13,206 nucleotides of DNA, from NCBI GenBank assembly GCA_002337215.1, contig DDFO01000018.1:32097-45302 (forward strand), read 5' to 3'. Made by a program: the position numbers and the translations under genes. Below, piece after piece: positions 6,953 to 13,206 of this stretch (position 1 is its first letter; each line of letters opens with the position of its first letter). The DNA comes from Phycisphaerales bacterium UBA1926. Lineage in GTDB: Bacteria; Planctomycetota; Phycisphaerae; Phycisphaerales; UBA1924. The notes under the pieces are model-generated. The model made no database searches and was not told the DNA's origin. It saw only the letters and a list, made by a program, of their open reading frames with translations.

Positions 6953-8049
6953 ACGAGCTTCTCAACAGCGTGCTCGGCGGGGACCGGGACGGCGGCGGGG
7001 CGATCGATCTCTGGGGCGGGCTCCGCTTCGCGGACCCGGTCTGGATCCACGGCGCGTGGATCGGGCTGGTGATCGTTTTTCTGGCGATCGCGGCGCGGGC
7101 GGCGAGCCGGCGGGCGTTCGCACGGCTGGGCGACCCGGGGCTTGTCGCGCCGCTCACGGACCGCGCGAGCGGGTGGCGTCGGTTCGTGCGCGCGCTCATG
7201 GTCGCGGCGTCGGTGGTGTCGCTTTCGGTCGCGCTCGCCAGGCCTCAGCTCGGGGAGCGCACGCGCGAGGTCGAGCAGCGCGGGCGTGATCTCGTGTTCG
7301 TGATCGATGTGAGCCGGTCGATGCTCGCGCGGGACCTCGCGCCGAGCCGGCTGGAGCGGGCGAAGATCTGGATCAACGACCTCGTCGATGAGATGGGGGG
7401 CGACCGCGTGGGGCTCGTCGCGTTCGCGGGCGCGCCGACGGTGAAGGTCCCGCTGACGAGCGATCGGGCGTTCTTCCGGCTCGCGCTCGAACGGCTCAGC
7501 CCCGATTCGGCGCCGCGCGGCGGGACGATGCTGGGCGACGCGATCCGCAAGGCCGTCGATGACGTGTTCGAGGCGAAGAACGAGGACGGCACGCCCGTCG
7601 AGTCGGGGCGGTTCCGCGACATCATCCTGATCACAGACGGCGAGGACCAGGAGTCGTTCCCCGTGCGCGCGGCCGAGCAGGCGGGGGAGCTGGGCGTCCG
7701 GATCATCGCGCTGGGCCTGGGCGATTCGGCGAGCGGGACGCCTGTGCCGATGACCGCGGACTCGGATCTTTTTGTGCGCTATCAGGGCGAGCGGGTGCTC
7801 AGCCGGCTCGACGCGGGCACGCTGCGGGAGATTGCGCGGGCGGTGCCGGGCAACGCGTTCCTGGAGGTCGGGACCGACGAGATCGATCTCGCGGAGGTGT
7901 ACCGCGACCTGATCGCGAGCGCCGAGCAGACGAGCTTCGGGACCGCAGAGGTGACCAACTACGAGGAGCGCTTCGTGCCGTTCGTCGCGCTGACGCTGGC
8001 GCTGCTGGTGGTCGAGATGATGATCGGTGACGGGAGGCGGCGCGGATGA
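6949..8049 (+). CDS. batB: BatB-like membrane VWA-domain protein
   Basis: The 366-residue product has the same plan as BatA: membrane segments at about 32-50 and 78-97 (ending ALARPQ), a VWA domain, and a C-terminal membrane segment at about 342-360. The MIDAS is complete with DVSRS (120-124), T193 in RGGTMLGDA, and D230 in LITDGED. The VWA part (GDRVGLVAFAG, TSDRAFFRLAL, RIIALGLGD) is a good BatB match. The NYEERFVPF motif before the last membrane segment matches YTERFVPF of BatA, and the two proteins have almost the same length, so they are paralogues from an old duplication. The frame is open upstream to 6622 but that part overlaps batA. GTG 6949 has AGGAGG at 5 nt and a 4-nt overlap with the batA stop. 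It overlaps batC by 4 nt (ATGA). Confidence 0.93.
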   Translation: MNELLNSVLGGDRDGGGAIDLWGGLRFADPVWIHGAWIGLVIVFLAIAARAASRRAFARLGDPGLVAPLTDRASGWRRFVRALMVAASVVSLSVALARPQLGERTREVEQRGRDLVFVIDVSRSMLARDLAPSRLERAKIWINDLVDEMGGDRVGLVAFAGAPTVKVPLTSDRAFFRLALERLSPDSAPRGGTMLGDAIRKAVDDVFEAKNEDGTPVESGRFRDIILITDGEDQESFPVRAAEQAGELGVRIIALGLGDSASGTPVPMTADSDLFVRYQGERVLSRLDAGTLREIARAVPGNAFLEVGTDEIDLAEVYRDLIASAEQTSFGTAEVTNYEERFVPFVALTLALLVVEMMIGDGRRRG

Positions 8050-9008
8050 GCGGTGTGCGTGTGGTTGTCTTGGTGGTGGGGATGGCGTGCGTCGGATTGT
8101 GCGCTCAGGCCGATCCTCTGCGTGATCAGATCGCGGCGCTGCGGGCGATGGAGCCGGGCGAGGAGAAGGCTGCGGCGGGTACGGTCTCGGATGAGGCAGG
8201 GGCGGTGAGCGTCGCGGCCGACGGGGTCATCGAACGGGCAATCGAGGGTGCGCCGGAGACCGGCGAACCGGCCCTGACGCTCGCGGACGACCTGCGCGCG
8301 ATGTTCGACGCGGCGCTCGCCGAGGATGAGCCGGACGGCGATGCGCTCGCGCGGGCGTACCTCGACGCGTCGGCGCTGCTCGCCGAGCGGGGCGATCTCG
8401 GGTCGTCGTCGGCGTTCTGCCGGGAGGCGGACCTCTGGGGCGACAGCGCGGGGCTGCGGTCTCGGGCTCGGTTCAACTACGCGCAGACGCGGTTCCTGCA
8501 GGCACAAGCCGAGATGACGGGCTCCGGCAACAGTTTGGTCAGCGGTTCGGACGGCGGTTCGGACGGCGGTTCGGTCAGCGGTTCTGGGCAGCAGGGGCCC
8601 GACGTCGAGAAAGTAACGGCCCTTCTGCGCGACGCGGCGAACGCGTTCAGGGCGGTGCTGGATGTGGAGCCCGGGGATTCGGAGGCGGCGCGGAACGTCG
8701 AACGCGTCCGGCGGATGATCAAGACGATCGAAGATCAGCAACGCGAGAACCAGGACCAGCAGCAGGACGGCGAAGAGGGCGAAGAAGGGGAGCAGGGCGA
8801 TCCACAGAACGGAGATCAGCAGAACGGCGATCAGGAACAGGGCGATCAGCAGAACGAGCCGCAGGACGGGGAGCAGAACGAGGGGGAGACGGAGAGCGAC
8901 CGGATCCAGGACTGGTTGCTCGAACGGGAGGCGAGGCAGCGCGAGCAGCGGGATCGGCAGATGCGGGCGATCCGCGGCCGGCCCGTGCCGGTGGAGCGGG
9001 ACTGGTGA
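8046..9008 (+). CDS. batC: BatC-like exported TPR protein with Gln/acidic repeat region
   Basis: The 320-residue product begins with a signal peptide (about 1-22). A helical region with TPR-like segments follows (ARAYLDASALLAERGD around 103-117, ARFNYAQTRF at 141-150, then LLRDAANAFRAVLDVEPGDSEAARNVE at about 193-219). Between the last two is a Gly/Ser linker with VSGS/DGGS repeats (166-180). Residues 230-284 are a Gln/Asp/Glu/Asn/Gly-rich region of GDQQN-type repeats. The end is charged, with RIQDWLLEREARQRE and a terminal PVPVERDW. TPR plus a Q/N/acidic stretch plus an end like V(E/D)(K/R)DW is characteristic of BatC-type proteins as I remember them. It probably scaffolds the BatA/BatB/BatD complex outside the membrane. 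ATG 8046 overlaps the batB stop and has GGAGG (8033-8037) at 8 nt. Confidence 0.8.
   Translation: MSGVRVVVLVVGMACVGLCAQADPLRDQIAALRAMEPGEEKAAAGTVSDEAGAVSVAADGVIERAIEGAPETGEPALTLADDLRAMFDAALAEDEPDGDALARAYLDASALLAERGDLGSSSAFCREADLWGDSAGLRSRARFNYAQTRFLQAQAEMTGSGNSLVSGSDGGSDGGSVSGSGQQGPDVEKVTALLRDAANAFRAVLDVEPGDSEAARNVERVRRMIKTIEDQQRENQDQQQDGEEGEEGEQGDPQNGDQQNGDQEQGDQQNEPQDGEQNEGETESDRIQDWLLEREARQREQRDRQMRAIRGRPVPVERDW
8537..8584. repeat. Four tandem 12-bp units in an A-B-B-A order in batC
   Basis: GGTCAGCGGTTC (8537-8548), GGACGGCGGTTC (8549-8560 and 8561-8572) and GGTCAGCGGTTC (8573-8584) code VSGS-DGGS-DGGS-VSGS. The two unit types differ at two bases. The array forms a flexible linker inside the TPR region, and unit number can change without a frameshift. 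Confidence 0.8.
8766..8891. repeat. Degenerate Gln/Asp/Gly repeat region in batC
   Basis: This codes residues 241-282 of BatC with imperfect GDQQN, GDQEQ, GDPQN and DGEQN units; GATCAGCAGAACG occurs at 8813-8825 and again at 8843-8855. The translated stretch is acidic and disordered-looking, and lies between the TPR region and the conserved C-terminal helix. Confidence 0.6.
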
Positions 9009-9040
9009 GACACCCTGACTGGAAAGCACGAGGTCGGTTT

Positions 9041-10891
9041 ATGAGCATCTCTTGGATCACGCCGCGGGCGGGCTGGATACGGATGGCGATCGTCGCGCTG
9101 GTCGTGCTCGCGTTGACACCGTCGGCCTTTGCGCAGTCGACGATCTCGGCGACGGCGTCCTTCGACCGGAGCGTGTGCTACCTGGGCGACCAGGTGACCC
9201 TGGTGATCTCGGTGGAGAACGCGGACTCGGTCGAGCCGCCCGATCTGTCGGGTGTGCCGGGCGGTTCGTTCGTGTTCCGGGGCACATCCAACGAATCGAG
9301 CACGAGCGTGTCGATCATCAACGGGCGCCGGCGCGAATCGTCGGTCAAGCGGCTCGTGATGCGTTGGGTGGTGACGCCCAACGAGACGGGGTCGGTCATC
9401 GTTCCCCCGGTGCTCGTGCGTGTGGGCGGGGGGCAGGTCGTCGAGACCGAGGAGGCTCGGCTGAGGGTGCTCGAGCCGGAGCGGGAGCCGCGCGAGGTGC
9501 TCTCGCTCTCGGTTGATTCGGAGACGGTCTACGTGAATCAGCCGGTGCGGGTGCGCGTGTCGTGGCGGTTGCTCGATTCGATCGAGGATTACTCGTTCCG
9601 CGCATCGCGTGCGGATGACGGCCTGCAGATCCAGCCGCTCGAGCAGCCGAGGCGGAACAACCAGCAGCGGTACCAGATCGATATCTTCGGCGGGACCGGT
9701 CTGGGAACGCTCGGGTACGACACGATGGACGGGCAGCGCGTCCGGGCGATGGAGTTCGAGTTGCTCGTCACGCCCACGAGGCCGGGCGCGCTCGATCTCG
9801 GGCCGATCGTGGTGACCTACGACGCGCGGATCGATCGCGTGTCGTCGCGCCGGATGATCGCGGAGTCGGTGCCGATCACGTTCGATGTGCGGCCGATGCC
9901 GACGGACGGAAGGCCCGACAATTTCGGTGGGCTGCTGGGGACGCACGGGATCGAGGCGAACGCGGAGCCGACCTCGGTGTCGGTGGGCGATCCGATCGGG
10001 TTCGAGGTGACGATCTTCGGTCCCGAGCCGATGCCCGGTGTGCAGGACGGCCCCGATCTGGCGTCGATCCCCGCGTTCGCCGACGGTTTCCGGCTCGCCA
10101 GCGACGGGTGGACCTTCCGCCCCGGCTCGCGTCCCGGCGAGCGGACGTTCACAACGACGATCCGCGTCGCGGATCCGAGCGTGACGGAGATCCCGTCGAT
10201 TCCGCTGTGGTTCTTCGATCCCGAGTCGGGTTCGTACCAGAAGGCCGAGAGCGAGGCGATCCCGCTGGCGGTCCGGGCCGTGCGCGAGATCACGGCGGCG
10301 GACGCCGTGGTCGCGGCGTCGGGCTCCGTCGCGGTGAGCCGCGACCCGCTGACCCGGACGGACGCGGGGGTGTGGGCGATCGAGCGGGGGCCCGGCGTGC
10401 TCGCGTCGAGTGATCCATTGGCCGGGGCGTTCTGGCGCGAACCGGTCTTTGTTGCGGTCGCGGCGGCGCCTCCGGTGATGTTCGCGGTCGCCGGGCTCGT
10501 CGCGTTGCGGCGACGTCGGCACCGGGACCCAGCGGCGCGGCGTCGGGCACGGGCGCTGCGGGAAGCGAAGCGAGTGCTCGTGCGGGAGGGCCCCGCCGAG
10601 GCGGTTCAGCGGTACCTGGGCGACGTGTTCGGGGCGAGCCCCGAGGCGATCACGGGGGCCGACGGCGCACGGCTGCTCTCGGATGCGGGGATCGACGACC
10701 CGGGGCACGTGATCGCGGTGATCGACGAGCACGAGGCCGAGGGCTACGGCCGAGGCGGCGCGGCGGTCTCGGCGTCGAGCCGCGCGGGCGTCATCACAAT
10801 GCTCGAGCGGATCGACCGCCAGTTGAAACGTTCTTCGGGGCCGGGGCCGAGGCCCACCCGTCATGCAGACAGCGCGGAGGTGGCGATATGA
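9041..10891 (+). CDS. batD: BatD-like oxygen-tolerance membrane protein
   Basis: From ATG 9041 the 616-residue product has a signal peptide (MAIVALVVLALTPSAFAQ core, cut after AFA), tandem beta-sandwich domains outside the membrane, one membrane segment (about 468-490) and a basic cytoplasmic tail with a helical part. The first domain starts with STISATASFDRSVCYLGDQVTLVISVEN. The second has VYVNQPVRVRVSWRL, and a third starts near ANAEPTSVSVGDPIGFEVTI. The segment WVVTPNETGSVIVPPVLV is typical of BatD. BatD is thought to be the large exported partner of BatA/BatB. ATG 9041 has GAGG at 7 nt (9030-9033) and gives a normal signal peptide. GTG 9005 overlaps the batC stop by 4 nt, with GGAG at 8 nt, and would add 12 residues; both are possible. 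The stop overlaps batE by 4 nt. Confidence 0.9.
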   Translation: MSISWITPRAGWIRMAIVALVVLALTPSAFAQSTISATASFDRSVCYLGDQVTLVISVENADSVEPPDLSGVPGGSFVFRGTSNESSTSVSIINGRRRESSVKRLVMRWVVTPNETGSVIVPPVLVRVGGGQVVETEEARLRVLEPEREPREVLSLSVDSETVYVNQPVRVRVSWRLLDSIEDYSFRASRADDGLQIQPLEQPRRNNQQRYQIDIFGGTGLGTLGYDTMDGQRVRAMEFELLVTPTRPGALDLGPIVVTYDARIDRVSSRRMIAESVPITFDVRPMPTDGRPDNFGGLLGTHGIEANAEPTSVSVGDPIGFEVTIFGPEPMPGVQDGPDLASIPAFADGFRLASDGWTFRPGSRPGERTFTTTIRVADPSVTEIPSIPLWFFDPESGSYQKAESEAIPLAVRAVREITAADAVVAASGSVAVSRDPLTRTDAGVWAIERGPGVLASSDPLAGAFWREPVFVAVAAAPPVMFAVAGLVALRRRRHRDPAARRRARALREAKRVLVREGPAEAVQRYLGDVFGASPEAITGADGARLLSDAGIDDPGHVIAVIDEHEAEGYGRGGAAVSASSRAGVITMLERIDRQLKRSSGPGPRPTRHADSAEVAI

Positions 10892-11700
10892 GCAAGACGC
10901 TGCTGGTCGTCATGGTGTCGCTGATGTCGGTGTGGTTCCCTGCCGAGCACGCGTCGGCGTTGTCGCCCGGGGGGACCGAGCGGGAGGCGCTCGTCGAGCG
11001 TGCTGAGGCGGCGGTGGCGCGGGCGGAGGAGGCCGAGGGCGAGGCTGACCGCGACGCGTATTACGACGACGCGATCGCGGCCTACAACGGGGTGCTCGAA
11101 TCGGGCATCGAGAACGCGTCGATCCACCGCAACATCGGGACGGTTCATCTGCTCAAAGGTGATACGGGCCGAGCAATCGCGAGTCTCAGGCGGGCCGAGC
11201 GGCTTGCGCCGCGGGACGGTCGGGTTGCCGAGAGCCTCGACGCGGCGCGATCAATGGTGAGGACCGAGGTCACGCCTGGCGTGCGCTCCAGAGCGATCGA
11301 CGCGGTCTTCTTCTGGCGCGGGGTTGTCCCGCGGTCCGTGCTCGCGTGGGTGGGCGGGGTCGGCTGGGTCCTGCTCTGGGCGGGGTTCACGTGGCGGCTG
11401 ATGATCGGTCGGCGTGGGGTCGCGCTCGCATTGCTCGGGATCGTGCTGTTCGTGCTCGGGTTCGGGTCGCTGGCGGGCGAGCGGGCGTTGCACGAGGCCA
11501 ACCCCGGGGCGGTGATCGTCCAGGACGGCGTCACAGGCTTCCGCGGCCCGAGCGAGGGGGTCTATGAGCCCTCGTTCGAGGAGCCGATCCGGGCCGGGGT
11601 CGAGGCGACGATCATCGAGCGTCGCGACGGCTGGGCCCGGCTCCGCCTGCGGAGCGGCGCGGAGACGTGGGTCCGTGGTTCGGCGATCGAGACGATCTAG
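10888..11700 (+). CDS. batE: BatE-like TPR membrane protein with SH3-like end
   Basis: The 270-residue product has an N-terminal signal or anchor (1-25), TPR-like helices at about 57-112 (DAIAAYNGVLESGIENASIHRNIG and then GDTGRAIASLRRAERLAPRDG), two membrane segments (about 149-168 and 176-196), and a C-terminal beta domain at about 207-270. That domain has the look of a bacterial SH3-type domain (GFRGPSEGVYEPSFEEPIRAG, then DGWARLRLRSGAETWVRGSAIETI). TPR, two membrane segments and an SH3-like end is the BatE pattern. SH3-type domains often bind peptidoglycan or peptides, which would place this end outside the membrane. ATG 10888 overlaps the batD stop by 4 nt, with GGAGG (10876-10880) at 7 nt. 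It is last in the operon; the next gene is convergent and 13 bp away. Confidence 0.87.
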   Translation: MSKTLLVVMVSLMSVWFPAEHASALSPGGTEREALVERAEAAVARAEEAEGEADRDAYYDDAIAAYNGVLESGIENASIHRNIGTVHLLKGDTGRAIASLRRAERLAPRDGRVAESLDAARSMVRTEVTPGVRSRAIDAVFFWRGVVPRSVLAWVGGVGWVLLWAGFTWRLMIGRRGVALALLGIVLFVLGFGSLAGERALHEANPGAVIVQDGVTGFRGPSEGVYEPSFEEPIRAGVEATIIERRDGWARLRLRSGAETWVRGSAIETI

Positions 11701-11713
11701 GGCTTGCTGATGC

Positions 11714-12556
11714 TCAGCGTTGGTATTCCTCGGGTGGCAGCGGCTCGCCCTCGGTGCCGAGCGGCTCCTCGCCGCGCAGCCTCCGGGCGATATCGACGAG
11801 GATGCGGATGTCCTCGTTGACGCTCCAGTGGCTCCCCCCGTGCACGGGGGCGGAGACCCACATCGCCGTTCGCCCCGGGGGCGCGGTGTTGACGGCGCCG
11901 ACGATCCCGTCCTGCAGCCGGGTGTAGGGAATGATCTCGTAGTCTCCTTCGTAGGCCTCTTCGAGTTTGGTGAGAAAGAGCGACCCGCGGACCATGTCGC
12001 TCACGCCCCGGTCCTCGATCAGCGGGACCTTCTCGGCGAGCACCGCGCCGCGGTGGGGGGTCGAGATCGTGAAAAGGCGCTTGATGCGGAGTTTGAGATC
12101 GCCCGGATAGGTATCGGCGAGGCGGTCGGCCGCGTAGCGGGCGACGAGCCCGCCCATTGAGAGCCCGATAGCGTCAACTTCCACAGTCTCGCCCTCGAAG
12201 CCCGCCTTCGGGAACTCGTGCTCGACTTGTGCGACGAGTTCGACGGAGATCTTCTCGATGTCGCCGCGGAGCATGGTGTACTTGCGTGTGAACATCGCCT
12301 TGTCGCCGTTGGTCATCTCGGCGAGCGTGGTGCGGAGATTGTCAACGTTGAAATCGGGCGAGCGATAGCCCCCGATGATGACGACGGGCCGCTGGAGCGG
12401 AACCGGGTTGGCGATCATGCGTTCCTGGTCGATCTTCGCGTCGGCCTTGGTGACGGGGAAAGACGGGTTGTGGGTATCTTCGTAGACGTGGCAGCCGGAG
12501 AGGATCGCGGCGCACACAGCGAGAAGACACGATGAGATCAAGGACGGGGATTGCAT
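11714..12556 (-). CDS. Lipoprotein, lipase/esterase-like alpha/beta hydrolase
   Basis: The 280-residue product starts with a lipoprotein signal peptide ending in the lipobox LSGC (C22), so it should be anchored in the envelope by a lipid. It is an alpha/beta hydrolase: IIGGYRS (60-66) fits the oxyanion strand, GLSMGG (131-136) is the nucleophile elbow with S133, and STPHRG (165-170) is typical of lipase-like (PGAP1/LCAT-type) hydrolases. LQDGIVG (D216) and VHGGSHW (H239 or H243) fit the acid and histidine. The full triad is therefore present. The substrate cannot be told from sequence; lipids, esters or acyl groups are likely. The ATG (12556-12554) has no strong Shine-Dalgarno. It is convergent with batE (13-bp gap), so it is not part of the Bat operon. 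The final 20 residues are Glu/Pro-rich. Confidence 0.82.
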   Translation of the reverse strand: MQSPSLISSCLLAVCAAILSGCHVYEDTHNPSFPVTKADAKIDQERMIANPVPLQRPVVIIGGYRSPDFNVDNLRTTLAEMTNGDKAMFTRKYTMLRGDIEKISVELVAQVEHEFPKAGFEGETVEVDAIGLSMGGLVARYAADRLADTYPGDLKLRIKRLFTISTPHRGAVLAEKVPLIEDRGVSDMVRGSLFLTKLEEAYEGDYEIIPYTRLQDGIVGAVNTAPPGRTAMWVSAPVHGGSHWSVNEDIRILVDIARRLRGEEPLGTEGEPLPPEEYQR

Positions 12557-12573
12557 CGAAGTCTCACTCTTGA

Positions 12574-12753
12574 TCAGACGAGATCAGTATCTAATGAATT
12601 CTGTGCTTCGGTCCTGACGCGTTCAGTCTCGGATCTGGTCCCGCAGTGTCTCGTGACGGTGCCGAGCGTCGCGAACAGGGTAACGGCGCACAAGGCCGCG
12701 AACAGGACCGCCGTGAGCGGCGTTCGGTCGAGTTGTTCGTGGGTGGGAGAGGG
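12574..12753 (-). other. Possible small membrane-protein reading frame without a normal start
   Basis: Directly after the ispG stop (TGA, 12756-12754), and in the same frame, 59 sense codons run to TGA at 12576-12574. The product has one membrane-type segment, TAVLFAALCAVTLFATLG (residues 14-31), then a polar, charged tail. Codons in the hydrophobic part have high third-position G/C as in the real genes here, and the other two frames give Arg-, Pro- or His-rich text. There is no ATG or GTG in the frame. An ATG at 12764-12762 overlapping the ispG end is in another frame and would need a -1 shift near codon 13. The 197-bp stretch also holds a 5-bp-stem hairpin (12709-12713 with 12718-12722) and a 10-bp direct repeat (12670-12679, 12697-12706) that codes the two LFA tripeptides. 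It may be a small gene with an unusual start, a decayed gene, or chance. Confidence 0.3.
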
Positions 12754-13206
12754 TCACGATTCATCGACCGTCAGCGGCGTGCCCCCGCTGACGCCGGTCA
12801 CGCCGCTCTCGATCCGCTCGGCCGCCATTTTCTCCCAGCCGCTCCCGAGTTCGCCCTCTGGGTCTGGGGGAACGATGTCGACCTTTTTGTCGCCCAGCTT
12901 CACCTCGCCGCTGCGGACTTTCTCCTGGAACGCCCGGCACTCGATGAGCAGGCGATCGAGGATCTCGTCCTCGGGGACGGTCGCGACCCGCTCGCCCTGG
13001 ACGTAGATGATGCCCTTGCGGTCGCCCGCGAAGACGGCGACGTCCGCGCCCTCCGCCTCGCCGGGCCCGTTGACGACGCAGCCCATGACCGCGACCTTCA
13101 TCGGGACCTCGATGTTGTCCGCGAGGGTCTGGCGGACCTGCTGGGTGAGCGTGAACAGATCGACCTGGATACGCCCGCAGGTGGGGCAGGCGATGAGCTC
13201 GGCGCC
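12754..13206 (-). CDS. ispG: 4-hydroxy-3-methylbut-2-enyl diphosphate synthase, C-terminal part
   Basis: IspG (GcpE) makes HMBPP from MEcPP with a [4Fe-4S] cluster in the MEP isoprenoid pathway. The window holds the last 150 residues; the 5' part lies beyond base 13206, so the frame is open there. The cluster ligands are visible: CPTC (fragment C7 and C10) and GCVVNGPGE (C43 and the glutamate E50), with spacing very close to that of E. coli IspG. The next part, ADVAVFAGDRKGIIYVQGERVATVPEDEILDRLL, is the normal C-terminal fold. About 60 more residues follow, with KLGDKKVDIVPPDPEGE and a Gly/Ser-rich end, which are beyond the usual IspG end. An ATG at 13101 is inside the protein, not its start. 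Confidence 0.93.
   Translation of the reverse strand, partial: GAELIACPTCGRIQVDLFTLTQQVRQTLADNIEVPMKVAVMGCVVNGPGEAEGADVAVFAGDRKGIIYVQGERVATVPEDEILDRLLIECRAFQEKVRSGEVKLGDKKVDIVPPDPEGELGSGWEKMAAERIESGVTGVSGGTPLTVDES

Noticed and set aside
8846..10864. Very long open frame (672 codons) antisense to batC/batD
   Set aside because: The translation is rich in Arg, His, Asp and Pro without domains, which is the usual antisense shadow of a GC-rich gene. The sense strand has clear BatD features.
11706..11718. Bidirectional terminator between batE and the lipoprotein gene
   Set aside because: The inverted repeat GCTGA/TCAGC has only a 5-bp stem with a 3-nt loop and no T-tract on either strand, too weak to call.

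Overview
The window is GC-rich, with strong G/C bias at third codon positions, tightly packed genes and several GTG starts. Its gene content suggests a member of the Planctomycetota, perhaps the Phycisphaerae: a small DUF3467 protein, an eight-gene MoxR/DUF58/Bat cluster with a BatD-like protein ahead of batA, and an IspG with a C-terminal tail. The taxonomic placement is inferred from gene content and was not tested by any search.

Layout. Positions 1-1816 (minus strand) hold a trehalose synthesis pair: otsA (trehalose-6-phosphate synthase, with an unusual lysine-rich N-terminal tail) followed by otsB (trehalose-6-phosphate phosphatase, cut by the window edge). A divergent intergenic region (1817-2093) carries a short perfect palindrome and four tandem 11-bp units. 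It leads into a 106-residue DUF3467 gene on the plus strand, which ends in a 10-bp-stem hairpin that includes its stop codon.

Positions 2631-11700 (plus strand) are one long operon: moxR, a DUF58 gene, a BatD-like membrane gene, batA, batB, batC, batD and batE. Apart from a 64-bp pyrimidine-rich gap before the DUF58 gene, and a choice of start for batD, the genes overlap their neighbours by 4 nt (ATGA or GTGA). This predicts an envelope complex. MoxR (AAA+ ATPase) and the DUF58 protein would act in the cytoplasm. BatA and BatB are membrane-anchored von Willebrand A proteins with intact MIDAS motifs. BatC and BatE are TPR proteins, and BatD and the BatD-like protein are exported and membrane-anchored with beta-rich outer domains.

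Positions 11714-13206 (minus strand) hold a lipoprotein lipase-like alpha/beta hydrolase convergent with batE, an intergenic stretch that may encode a small membrane protein without a normal start, and the C-terminal part of ispG (MEP isoprenoid pathway).

No rRNA, tRNA, CRISPR array, insertion sequence or phage gene was recognised. The Bat cluster is a known family whose biochemical role is still poorly defined, so I do not claim a wholly new system. The least explained signals are the repeats (11-bp, 17-bp, 12-bp and CCAG arrays), the OtsA tail and the hidden frame after ispG.
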